Positions 25,165 through 32,635 of a stretch of DNA of 49,387 bases are shown here, piece by piece. Every line of letters starts with the position of its first letter. The stretch's first letter is position 1. The notes under the pieces were generated by a model. The model saw only the letters and a list, made by a program, of their open reading frames with translations. It did no database searches and was not told where the DNA came from. This DNA is from Pseudomonas sp. CBZ-4. GTDB lineage: Bacteria > Pseudomonadota > Gammaproteobacteria > Pseudomonadales > Pseudomonadaceae. A program made the translations under genes and the position numbers. Where the stretch lies: assembly GCF_000346755.1 (NCBI RefSeq), contig NZ_ANNV01000170.1:1-49387 (forward strand). The letters are read 5' to 3'.

Positions 25165-26844
25165 ATGCCTGCTGATCAGCGATTGGAATTGCTGCCGTTG
25201 TTGCCGCCCTTGATCGACGCGGGGCTGGTGACTGCCGATATGGCAAAGCGCCTGTCTGCGCTTGCGCCCAGCCACACCCAGCACCCCCTGGAAAGCATCG
25301 CTGCCCTGGGGCCGTCGCTGGAAAGCCTGACCCAATGGCTGGCTGGACACGCCGGGCAACCGTATTGGCGCATCGACCCGCTGAAGATCGACGTGGCGAC
25401 CATCGTGCCATTGATGTCCCACGCCTTCGCCCAACGCCACGCCATTCTTGCCGTGGCGGTGGATGCGCACACCGTCACCATCGCCAGCGCCCAGCCATTC
25501 GTCACCGGTTGGGAAGCGGGGTTGGCCCAGGTCCTCAAGCGCTCGATCAAGCGCGTGGTGGCCAATCCCCAGGACATCCAGCGCTGCATCGGTGAGTTTT
25601 ATCGGCTGGCGCAGTCCGTCAGCGGCGCCGATCAAAAGATGGCTGCACCGGGCCCTTTCGAACTGCTCAACCTCGGCGCCAGCGACCAGGAGCCCGACGC
25701 CAACGACGCCCATATCGTCAATATCGTCGACTGGCTGTTGCAGTACGCCTTTGCCCAGCGCGCCAGCGATATCCATATAGAACCGGGCGGTGAACTGGGC
25801 CGCGTGCGCTTGCGCATCGATGGGCTGCTGCACGACGTGTACCAATTTCCGCAGCAGGTGACGATGGCGGTCGTCAGTCGCCTGAAAAGCCTGGGCCGGA
25901 TGAACGTGGCGGAAAAACGCAAACCCCAGGACGGTCGGGTCAAGACCAAGGGCCCAACGGGCACCGAGGTTGAACTGCGCCTCTCGACCCTGCCCACCGC
26001 GTTCGGCGAGAAACTGGTGATGCGCATCTTCGACCCCCAGGTGCTGCTCAAGGACTTCGACCAGTTGGGCTTATCCACCGAGGACCAACGGCGCTGGCAC
26101 ACCATGACGCACCAGGCCCACGGCATCATCCTGGTCACCGGCCCGACCGGTTCCGGCAAGACCAGCACGCTCTACACCACGCTCAAGCAACTGGCGACCC
26201 GCGAGGTCAACCTGTGCACCGTGGAAGACCCTATCGAGATGGTCGAACCGGCGTTCAACCAGATGCAGGTCCAGCACAATATCGACCTGACCTTCGCCAG
26301 CGGCATCCGCGCCCTGCTGCGCCAGGACCCGGACATCATCATGATCGGCGAGATCCGCGACCAGGAAACCGCAGAAATGGCGATCCAGGCAGCACTGACC
26401 GGGCACCTGGTGCTGGCCACCCTGCACACCAACGACGCACCCAGTGCAGTCGCCCGTTTGCAGGAGCTGGGAATTGCTCATTATTTGATCAGGGCTACCC
26501 TTATAGGAGTGATGGCGCAACGCTTGGTAAGGCTGTTGTGCCCCCACTGCAAACGCATGCGCGAAGGCGCCCATGAGGCCGTTGGCTGCGGGGAATGTCG
26601 AAACAGTGGTTACCGGGGACGTGCCGGCGTCTATGAAATCATGGTGCTGGACGAACACCTCAAGGCGTTGATCACCCCCGGCGCCGACGTGCAGGCCTTG
26701 CGCCAGAGCGCGATGGCCCAAGGCATGTGCAGCCTGCGCATGGCCGCCACGGAAAAGGCCAGCGCCGGCCTGACAACAGTGGCCGAAGTGTTGCGGGTCA
26801 CACCCGGGGATTCAGAAACAAATCCTTTGATTGTTGCGGCGTGA
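25165..26844 (+). CDS. GspE/PilB-family secretion ATPase
   Basis: Hexameric traffic ATPase of 559 residues, the type that powers type II secretion or type IV pilus assembly. Walker A GPTGSGKT is at 326-333; the Asp box with LRQDPDIIMIGEIRDQETAEMA follows; a zinc-binding four-Cys motif is at Cys459, 462, 475 and 478. An N-terminal helical domain (about 1-150) precedes the ATPase. The ATG at 25165 is chosen over TTG at 25162 because AGGAA has the better spacing. No secretin, pseudopilin or inner-membrane partner lies nearby, so this is an orphan; it may serve a pilus or secretion system elsewhere. Confidence 0.9.
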   Translation: MPADQRLELLPLLPPLIDAGLVTADMAKRLSALAPSHTQHPLESIAALGPSLESLTQWLAGHAGQPYWRIDPLKIDVATIVPLMSHAFAQRHAILAVAVDAHTVTIASAQPFVTGWEAGLAQVLKRSIKRVVANPQDIQRCIGEFYRLAQSVSGADQKMAAPGPFELLNLGASDQEPDANDAHIVNIVDWLLQYAFAQRASDIHIEPGGELGRVRLRIDGLLHDVYQFPQQVTMAVVSRLKSLGRMNVAEKRKPQDGRVKTKGPTGTEVELRLSTLPTAFGEKLVMRIFDPQVLLKDFDQLGLSTEDQRRWHTMTHQAHGIILVTGPTGSGKTSTLYTTLKQLATREVNLCTVEDPIEMVEPAFNQMQVQHNIDLTFASGIRALLRQDPDIIMIGEIRDQETAEMAIQAALTGHLVLATLHTNDAPSAVARLQELGIAHYLIRATLIGVMAQRLVRLLCPHCKRMREGAHEAVGCGECRNSGYRGRAGVYEIMVLDEHLKALITPGADVQALRQSAMAQGMCSLRMAATEKASAGLTTVAEVLRVTPGDSETNPLIVAA

Positions 26845-26910
26845 AACCGTTTTTATCGGTGACAACACCGTTACACTCCGCTCACTGACAACATCGGATA
26901 GGGAATCGCT

Positions 26911-27831
26911 ATGCAGATCGGAACCGTACTGCTTATTTTCGTGGGCTTGGCCGTGGCCTTGCTCATCATGGGCTTCAAGGTGGTGCCCCAGGGCTACCAA
27001 TGGACGGTCGAGCGTTTCGGCCGCTACACCAACACCCTCAAGCCCGGCCTGAACATCATCATCCCGGTCATGGACCGCATCGGTCGCAAGATCAACGTGA
27101 TGGAAAGCGTGCTGGATATCCCGCCACAGGAAGTCATCACCGCCGACAACGCCACCGTGCAGATCGACGCCGTGTGCTTCTTCCAGGTGGTCAATACCGC
27201 CCAGGCCGCCTACGAGGTCAACAACCTCGAACACGCCATCCGCAACCTGCTGCAAACCAATATCCGTACCGTCCTCGGCTCCATGGAACTGGATGCGATG
27301 CTCAGCCAGCGTGACGGCATCAACGAGAAACTGCTGCGTACCGTCGATGAAGCCACCGCGCCATGGGGCATCAAGATCACCCGGATCGAAATCAAGGACA
27401 TCAGCCCGCCAGCAGACCTGATGGCCGCCATGTCCGGCCAGATGAAAGCCGAGCGGATCAAGCGTGCACAGATTCTCGAAGCCGAAGGCCTGCGGGCGTC
27501 GGCGATCCTGACGGCCGAAGGCAAGAAGCAGGCGCAGATCCTGGAGGCCGAAGGCAGCCGCCAGGCAGCATTCCTCGAATCCGAAGCCCGTGAGCGTCAG
27601 GCCGAAGCCGAAGCGCGCGCGACACAAGTAGTGTCGGAGGCAATTGCTTCGGGCAACGTGCAGGCGGTCAACTATTTCGTCGCGCAAAAATACATCGACG
27701 CCCTCGGCAAGCTGGCCTCGGCCAACAACAGCAAGGTGATCCTGATGCCGCTGGAAGCCAGCCAGGTGATCGGCGCGGTCGGCGGTATCGGCGAGATCGT
27801 CAAGGCGACCTTCGACAGCAAGAAAGGCTGA
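26911..27831 (+). CDS. SPFH/band 7 (stomatin-like) membrane protein
   Basis: A 306-residue membrane-anchored scaffold protein. One N-terminal membrane segment (about 2-22) is followed by the SPFH domain (about 22-190, VPQGYQWTVERFGRYTNTLKPG) and a long helical tail with repeated EAEG units (about 190-240) that probably forms a coiled coil. It matches the QmcA/stomatin subgroup. The NfeD-type gene follows after ten bases, the usual pairing for slipins. The role is probably membrane domain organisation or protease control; no substrate is visible. Confidence 0.92.
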   Translation: MQIGTVLLIFVGLAVALLIMGFKVVPQGYQWTVERFGRYTNTLKPGLNIIIPVMDRIGRKINVMESVLDIPPQEVITADNATVQIDAVCFFQVVNTAQAAYEVNNLEHAIRNLLQTNIRTVLGSMELDAMLSQRDGINEKLLRTVDEATAPWGIKITRIEIKDISPPADLMAAMSGQMKAERIKRAQILEAEGLRASAILTAEGKKQAQILEAEGSRQAAFLESEARERQAEAEARATQVVSEAIASGNVQAVNYFVAQKYIDALGKLASANNSKVILMPLEASQVIGAVGGIGEIVKATFDSKKG

Positions 27832-27841
27832 GGCGACCACC

Positions 27842-28288
27842 ATGTGGGATTTCCTGCAGCATCTGTCGTTTTGGGATTGGCTGGCACTGGGCACGGTGCT
27901 GCTGATTCTTGAGGTCTTCGGCGCCGGCGGTTACCTGTTGTGGATGGGTATCGCAGCGGCGGCCGTGGGTGTGATCAAGTTCCTGGTGCCGTCCCTGGGG
28001 CTGGAATGGCAACTGCTGCTGTTCGCGGTGCTGTCGTTACTGACGGCAGTGGGCTGGTGGAAGCGCCTGCGCAGCAGCGCCAGGCCCAGCGACCAGCCCG
28101 GGCTGAATGAACGGGGTTCGGAGCTTGTCGGCCGTGTCTTTGTGGTGCATCAGCCGATTATCGATGGCCGGGGCAAGGTCAAGGTCGGCGATGGCGTATG
28201 GATGGTGACCGGTCCTGACAGCCCTGCAGGCGCTCAAGTCCGGGTGGTTGGCCAGGACGGGGTGATTTTAAAGGTTGAAACTGTTTAG
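27842..28288 (+). CDS. NfeD-family membrane protein
   Basis: A 148-residue short NfeD protein, without the N-terminal ClpP-like protease of long forms. Hydrophobic segments lie at about 13-33, 36-50 and 57-75, followed by a soluble OB-fold domain (about 88-148; LVGRVFVVHQPIIDGRGKVKVGDGVWMV). It lies ten bases after the SPFH gene. Short NfeD proteins act with stomatin-like partners in membrane organisation. Confidence 0.9.
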   Translation: MWDFLQHLSFWDWLALGTVLLILEVFGAGGYLLWMGIAAAAVGVIKFLVPSLGLEWQLLLFAVLSLLTAVGWWKRLRSSARPSDQPGLNERGSELVGRVFVVHQPIIDGRGKVKVGDGVWMVTGPDSPAGAQVRVVGQDGVILKVETV

Positions 28289-28356
28289 TCACTGATGGAA
28301 CTCGGGAGGCCTGACTACAATCATAAAGTACAGATAACCACCCGGAGTCACCCATC

Positions 28357-28671
28357 ATGCGTCTCAAATATGCAGTCGCAACCCTCGCTGTGCTTTCCCT
28401 CCCTGTCGGTTCAGCCATGGCCGACAGTTTCTGGCGCAATGTCATCTCGTCGGGCGCCACTACTGGCTCGACGTACCTGACCTTCAAGGAGCACAAGCTG
28501 GTGGTCGCTGCGCAAGATGACGCGGGCAGCTTTGTTGCCAGCGACGGCGGCATTCGTGGCCCGTACCTGGAAGCCGCGATGCAGAAAGTCCGCGCCGACA
28601 ACCCTGGCCTGCAGGCCACGGACATGGAGCTGGCCAACGCCATCCTCGCGAAAAATGCCGTCACCGAGTAA
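28357..28671 (+). CDS. Small secreted DUF2388-like protein
   Basis: A 104-residue exported protein. The signal peptide (MRLKYAVATLAVLSLPVGSAMA) leads to a mature protein of about 82 residues starting DSFWRNVISSGATTGSTYLTF. The SSGAT-STYLT stretch and the DDAGSFVASDG segment fit the pseudomonad family known as DUF2388, whose function is unknown. TACAAT at 28316-28321 may be its -10 box, and a strong terminator follows, so it is a single-gene unit. No enzyme motif was seen. Confidence 0.8.
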   Translation: MRLKYAVATLAVLSLPVGSAMADSFWRNVISSGATTGSTYLTFKEHKLVVAAQDDAGSFVASDGGIRGPYLEAAMQKVRADNPGLQATDMELANAILAKNAVTE

Positions 28672-28686
28672 TACTCGGCCCATAAA

Positions 28687-28716
28687 GAATGCCGCTTTTA
28701 AGCGGCATTCTTATAT
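28687..28716 (+). terminator. Intrinsic terminator after the DUF2388-like gene
   Basis: GAATGCCGCTT (28687-28697) pairs perfectly with AAGCGGCATTC (28700-28710), followed by ttatattc. The stem is nearly the same as that of the terminator at 29533. Confidence 0.85.
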
Positions 28717-28786
28717 TCGTTCTTACAGCCATCAGTGCTGATAACTACACATACATTCTGCTTTTCGCCAACTGATCGAGATAGGT

Positions 28787-28800
28787 CCTGTCGTGACAGG
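28787..28800. promoter_or_regulatory. 14-base palindrome upstream of the barrel gene
   Basis: CCTGTC-GT-GACAGG is a perfect palindrome 55 bases before the start at 28855. A two-base loop is too small for a stable RNA hairpin, so a protein-binding site is more likely. The regulator is not known. Confidence 0.4.
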
Positions 28801-28854
28801 CAGGGGCCAGATCACAAGCTATGGATTCCTTTTATACAAAGCGAATCACTGCCC

Positions 28855-29520
28855 ATGCAAAAGCTTGTCTACGCAATACTTCTCGCGACATTCACAACCT
28901 CTCACGCGCAAGCAGAAAGCTGGTACGGCTCGGCAAAACTCAACAGCGCCCGCCAAAGCCTCTCGAGTGCGTTACTGACCAGCCCCCGCGTCACCGAGCG
29001 AGTGCAAGCCCCCGATAGCACCAAGTCACTCGTCGCCTCGTTTGCAGTGGGTTATGCCTTTACCGATGGCTGGCGTATGGAAGGGGAATACACGATGCCA
29101 AACAGCTCCGCGTTCAAATCCTACTGGGCGCCCTTCAATGCCAACGTCAACAACCTGCAGGTCAACAGCCAGCGCTTGATGCTCAATGGCTACAAAGACA
29201 TTCCGATCAACCATTGGTTATCGTTTTACGGCATGGCTGGGATGGGGGTTGCACGGATTGAGGCCAAGGGCTACCAAACCATTGATACCCGCCGTTTCGC
29301 CAATAACCGCCAGCATAATTTCGCCTACAGTGTGGGCATGGGCCTGGAGGCCAAGGCCAACGAACAACTCACCCTGGGCGCCGGATACCGATACGTCGCC
29401 ATGGGCGATGTAGAAACCGGCTACAACACCTTCGCCAATCGAATAAATGCCCGGGATGAACAGCTCAAAGGCAAACTCAAGGAGCAGAATGTGTTTCTGG
29501 AGGCACGTTTGTCCTTCTGA
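28855..29520 (+). CDS. Small outer-membrane beta-barrel protein
   Basis: A 221-residue exported protein. The ATG at 28855 opens a signal peptide (MQKLVYAILLATFTTSHAQA) before ESWYGSAKLNSARQ; the 40 codons open upstream lack such a feature. The mature part has alternating strands (FAVGYAFTDGWRMEGEY, WLSFYGMAGMGVARIEAKG, LTLGAGYRYVAMGDVETGY) and ends in the aromatic ARLSF typical of barrel proteins recognised by the BAM machinery. It looks like an eight-strand OmpA/Opa-type barrel. Ligand or role is unknown. Confidence 0.82.
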   Translation: MQKLVYAILLATFTTSHAQAESWYGSAKLNSARQSLSSALLTSPRVTERVQAPDSTKSLVASFAVGYAFTDGWRMEGEYTMPNSSAFKSYWAPFNANVNNLQVNSQRLMLNGYKDIPINHWLSFYGMAGMGVARIEAKGYQTIDTRRFANNRQHNFAYSVGMGLEAKANEQLTLGAGYRYVAMGDVETGYNTFANRINARDEQLKGKLKEQNVFLEARLSF

Positions 29521-29532
29521 CTTGCCAAAGGG

Positions 29533-29555
29533 AATGCCGCTCATCAAGCGGCATT
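29533..29555 (+). terminator. Stem-loop after the barrel gene
   Basis: AATGCCGCT (29533-29541) pairs with AGCGGCATT (29547-29555). The T-run is short, so termination may be incomplete and allow reading on toward the aminotransferase gene at 29677. Confidence 0.65.
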
Positions 29556-29676
29556 TCCATCGTCACCATGACGATTCATTCACGGGCGACAGGCTATATT
29601 CAGTCGAGCCGTGCAACCATGCCGGTTCTGATAAGCCTTTTCTCATCGCCAATCTGAAACGGATGCCTTCGTCGTC

Positions 29677-30819
29677 ATGAGCCAACAGCCCTTCCTGCCG
29701 TTTTCCAAACCCACCATCGACGAAGCCACTATCTCGGCAGTCGGCGATGTACTGCGCTCGGGCTGGATCACCAGCGGGCCGAAAGTGCAGGCATTCGAAG
29801 CCCAGCTGTCGGAATATTTCGGCGGCCGGCCGGTGCGCACCTTCAACTCGGGCACCTGCACCATGGAGATCGCCCTGCGCATCGCCGGGATCGGCCCGGG
29901 CGATGAAGTCATCACCACGCCAATCTCCTGGGTCGCCACGGCCAATGTGATCCTGGAAGTGGGTGCTACGCCGGTGTTTGCCGATATCGACCCGGTCACC
30001 CGCAATATCGACCTGGCTCAGGTCGAAGCGGCAATCACGCCGCGCACCAAGGCAATCATCCCGGTTTACCTGGCTGGCCTGCCGCTGGATATGCCAATGC
30101 TTTACGCGCTGGCCAACAAGTACAACCTGCGCATCGTCGAAGACGCCGCCCAGGCCCTGGGCTCCAGCTGGGATGGCGAACGCATCGGTGCCACCGGGGA
30201 CTTCGTGTCGTTCAGCTTCCAGGCGAACAAGAACATCACCTCTTCCGAGGGCGGCTGCCTGGTATTGAACAATGCCGAAGAAGCGCGCCTGGCCGAGAAG
30301 TATCGCCTGCAAGGCGTGTCCCGCACCGGCTTCGACGGCCTGGATGTGGATGTGTTGGGCGGCAAGTTCAACATGACCGATATCGCGGCGGCGATCGGCC
30401 TGGGGCAGTTCGCCCATATCGAGAAGATCACCGCCCATCGCCAGAACCTGGCGCGGCATTACTTCGATTGCTTCGGCAGCGACTTCGAAGAACAGTACGG
30501 CGCACAACTGCCGCCGGCGGATTTCGAAAACAGCAACTGGCACCTGTTCCAACTGGTGCTGCCGGAGCGTCAGGACGGCCTGCCGGCCCGCGCCACCTTC
30601 ATGGAACAGATGCAAGCCCACGGCGTCGGCATTGGCTATCACTACCCGCCGATCCACCTGCTCAGCCTTTATCGGGCACAGGGGTTCAAGGAAGGCATGT
30701 TCCCGGTAGCGGAAAAGGTTGGGCGTTTGATCGTGTCGTTGCCGATGTTCACGGCGATGACCGAGGCGGATGTGGAGCGGTCGGTGGCGGCAGTCAAAGC
30801 CGTACTGAAAGCGAACTGA
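29677..30819 (+). CDS. DegT/DnrJ/EryC1/StrS-family PLP aminotransferase
   Basis: A 380-residue PLP enzyme of the class that aminates keto-sugars attached to nucleotides. The cofactor Lys is Lys185 in FQANKNITSSEGG, Asp156 in VEDAAQALGS holds the pyridine nitrogen, and TFNSGTCTMEIAL (about 55-67) is the phosphate-binding loop. ArnB-like enzymes are the closest type I can recall. No sugar epimerase, dehydratase or glycosyltransferase lies nearby, so substrate and pathway are unknown. The ribosome site is weak. It converges on gcvH across a REP doublet. Confidence 0.88.
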   Translation: MSQQPFLPFSKPTIDEATISAVGDVLRSGWITSGPKVQAFEAQLSEYFGGRPVRTFNSGTCTMEIALRIAGIGPGDEVITTPISWVATANVILEVGATPVFADIDPVTRNIDLAQVEAAITPRTKAIIPVYLAGLPLDMPMLYALANKYNLRIVEDAAQALGSSWDGERIGATGDFVSFSFQANKNITSSEGGCLVLNNAEEARLAEKYRLQGVSRTGFDGLDVDVLGGKFNMTDIAAAIGLGQFAHIEKITAHRQNLARHYFDCFGSDFEEQYGAQLPPADFENSNWHLFQLVLPERQDGLPARATFMEQMQAHGVGIGYHYPPIHLLSLYRAQGFKEGMFPVAEKVGRLIVSLPMFTAMTEADVERSVAAVKAVLKAN

Positions 30820-30843
30820 AAACTCTGGCTCACCCCAATCAAA

Positions 30844-30930
30844 TGTGGGAGCTGGCTTGCCTGCGATAGCATCACTGCGGGGTAACTAATACACCGAGGT
30901 ATCTGCATCGCAGGCAAGCCAGCTCCCACA
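30844..30930. repeat. REP doublet between convergent aminotransferase and gcvH
   Basis: Inverted pair of GCAGGC/GCCAGC REPs with tgtggg ends facing outward. The loop is imperfectly self-complementary. It may serve as a two-way stop between the convergent genes, as no ordinary terminator is seen. Confidence 0.9.
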
Positions 30931-30959
30931 GGGGTTACTGCTGTTTCTACTGCCAGCGT

Positions 30960-31343
30960 TTACTCGCCGATGGCAGCCTTGTAGCCAGCAGCATCCAGCA
31001 GTTTTTCCAGGTCAGCCGGGTTGCTTGGCTTGAGCTTGAAGATCCAGGCGCCATACGGATCGGAGTTCAGCAGCTCAGGCTCGCCGCTCAGGGCCTCGTT
31101 CACCGCAATCACTTCGCCAGCCACTGGCGAGTAGATATCCGAAGCGGCCTTCACCGACTCAACCACACCCGCCTGATCCGCTGCGGCAAACACGTTGCCC
31201 ACTTCGGTCAGCTCGACAAACACCACATCCCCCAACGCTTCCTGGGCATGGTCGGAGATACCCACGGTCACGGTGCCGTCAGCTTCCAGACGGGCCCATT
31301 CGTGACTTTCGGCAAAACGCAGGTCGGCAGGGATATCGCTCAT
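30960..31343 (-). CDS. gcvH: Glycine cleavage system H protein
   Basis: Lipoyl carrier of the glycine cleavage complex, 127 residues from the ATG at 31343. The lipoyl-lysine is Lys65 in GVVESVKAASDIYSP, as in other GcvH proteins. It shuttles the aminomethyl group from P protein to T protein. It lies 53 bases after gcvT. No gcvP follows; instead a convergent gene begins, so the P protein must be encoded elsewhere. Confidence 0.96.
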   Translation of the reverse strand: MSDIPADLRFAESHEWARLEADGTVTVGISDHAQEALGDVVFVELTEVGNVFAAADQAGVVESVKAASDIYSPVAGEVIAVNEALSGEPELLNSDPYGAWIFKLKPSNPADLEKLLDAAGYKAAIGE

Positions 31344-31396
31344 AGTCTGTGTCCTCAAGAAGTAATGTCAGCGGCCATTGGCCTGCCGGAAATAGG

Positions 31397-32479
31397 TTAG
31401 ATCAAGGTTTTGCCATGGCGCACGAAGGTCGGCTTGACCACTCGAACCGGATACCACTTGCCGCGGATTTCCACTTCAGCCCGATCGGCCGTCGCCGTCG
31501 GTACACGCGCCAGGGCAATGGATTTGCTCAACGTAGGAGAGAAACTACCACTGGTGATCTCTCCTTCGCCAACATTGGCGATACGAACCACCTGGTGAGC
31601 GCGTAAAACCCCGCGTTCTTCCAGCACCAACCCGACCAATTTGAACTGCACGCCGGCCGCCAATTCAGCCTCCAGCGCGGCGCGGCCGATGAAGTTGCGC
31701 CCGGCAGGCTCCCAGGCGATGCTCCAGGCCATGTTGGCGGCGAGCGGGGAAACGTCCTGGTGGATGTCCTGGCCGTACAGGTTCATGCCGGCTTCAAGAC
31801 GCAGGGTATCGCGGGCACCGAGGCCGATAGGAGAAATGCCGGCGCCCACCAGGTCGTTGAAAAAACCCGGGGCCTGATCGGCAGGCAACACAATCTCCAG
31901 GCCGTCTTCGCCGGTATAACCGGTGCGGGCGATAAACCAATCGCCATCGGCCAGGCCTTCGAACGGCTTGAGCTGGTGAATCAGGGCGCCGCGGGACTGG
32001 GTGACCAGCTCGGCGATCTTCTGCCGGGCGTGGGGGCCCTGGATGGCGAGCATGGCCAACTCGGACCGCTCATTGAGCTGCACTTGGAAGCCGCCCAATT
32101 GCGCCTGCATCCAGGCCATGTCCTGGTCGCGAGTAGCGGCGTTGACCACCAGCCGGTAACCGGCTTCGGTGCGGTAGACGATCATGTCGTCCACCACGCC
32201 GCCCTTGTCGTTGAGCATGGCGCTGTACAACGCACGGCCGCAGCCATGCAGACGCTCGACATCATTGGCCAGCAGGTGCTGGAGCCAATCCTTGGCCTGG
32301 GGGCCGCTGACATCGATCACGGTCATATGAGATACATCGAACACCCCGCAGTCGCGTCGCACCTGATGGTGTTCTTCAACTTGCGAGCCGTAATGCAGAG
32401 GCATATCCCAACCGCCAAAATCGACCATTTTCGCGCCGAGGGCGAGATGCAGGTCATACAGAGGCGTACGCTGTCCCAT
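31397..32479 (-). CDS. gcvT: Glycine cleavage system T protein (aminomethyltransferase)
   Basis: Tetrahydrofolate-dependent aminomethyltransferase, 360 residues, cytoplasmic. Typical features are the N-terminal VDFGGWDMPLHYGSQVEEH, the CGVFDVSHM stretch, and TGYTGEDGLEIVLP with the catalytic-region Asp-Gly. AAGGAG precedes the ATG. It heads a gcvT-gcvH operon. The roughly 120-base leader contains two stem-loops but no glycine riboswitch pattern that I can recognise. Confidence 0.95.
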   Translation of the reverse strand: MGQRTPLYDLHLALGAKMVDFGGWDMPLHYGSQVEEHHQVRRDCGVFDVSHMTVIDVSGPQAKDWLQHLLANDVERLHGCGRALYSAMLNDKGGVVDDMIVYRTEAGYRLVVNAATRDQDMAWMQAQLGGFQVQLNERSELAMLAIQGPHARQKIAELVTQSRGALIHQLKPFEGLADGDWFIARTGYTGEDGLEIVLPADQAPGFFNDLVGAGISPIGLGARDTLRLEAGMNLYGQDIHQDVSPLAANMAWSIAWEPAGRNFIGRAALEAELAAGVQFKLVGLVLEERGVLRAHQVVRIANVGEGEITSGSFSPTLSKSIALARVPTATADRAEVEIRGKWYPVRVVKPTFVRHGKTLI

Positions 32480-32635
32480 GGGTTTCTCCTTCCGGGCTTG
32501 GCGAAGGTGCGCAGCGTTGCCATATGCGCTGGATGCCTTGAGTTACAAGGCCTGTAGCCACATACCGCAACCCGACCAGAAAGACGGAGCGCACCGAATG
32601 CCGCGCATTGTAGCCGCAAGCCGTGGGCCTGGCAC
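32480..32635 (-). promoter_or_regulatory. gcvT: Promoter and structured leader of gcvT
   Basis: TACAAT on the minus strand (32607-32612) is a good -10 box, with a poor -35. The leader holds GCCTTG/CAAGGC (32535-32540 with 32546-32551) and GCGCA/TGCGC (32509-32513 with 32525-32529) stem-loops before an AAGGAG ribosome site. The role is unknown. Confidence 0.45.

Noticed and set aside
32480..32600. Glycine riboswitch in the gcvT leader
   Set aside because: Stem-loops are present but the conserved glycine aptamer core was not found by eye. A covariance-model search would settle it.
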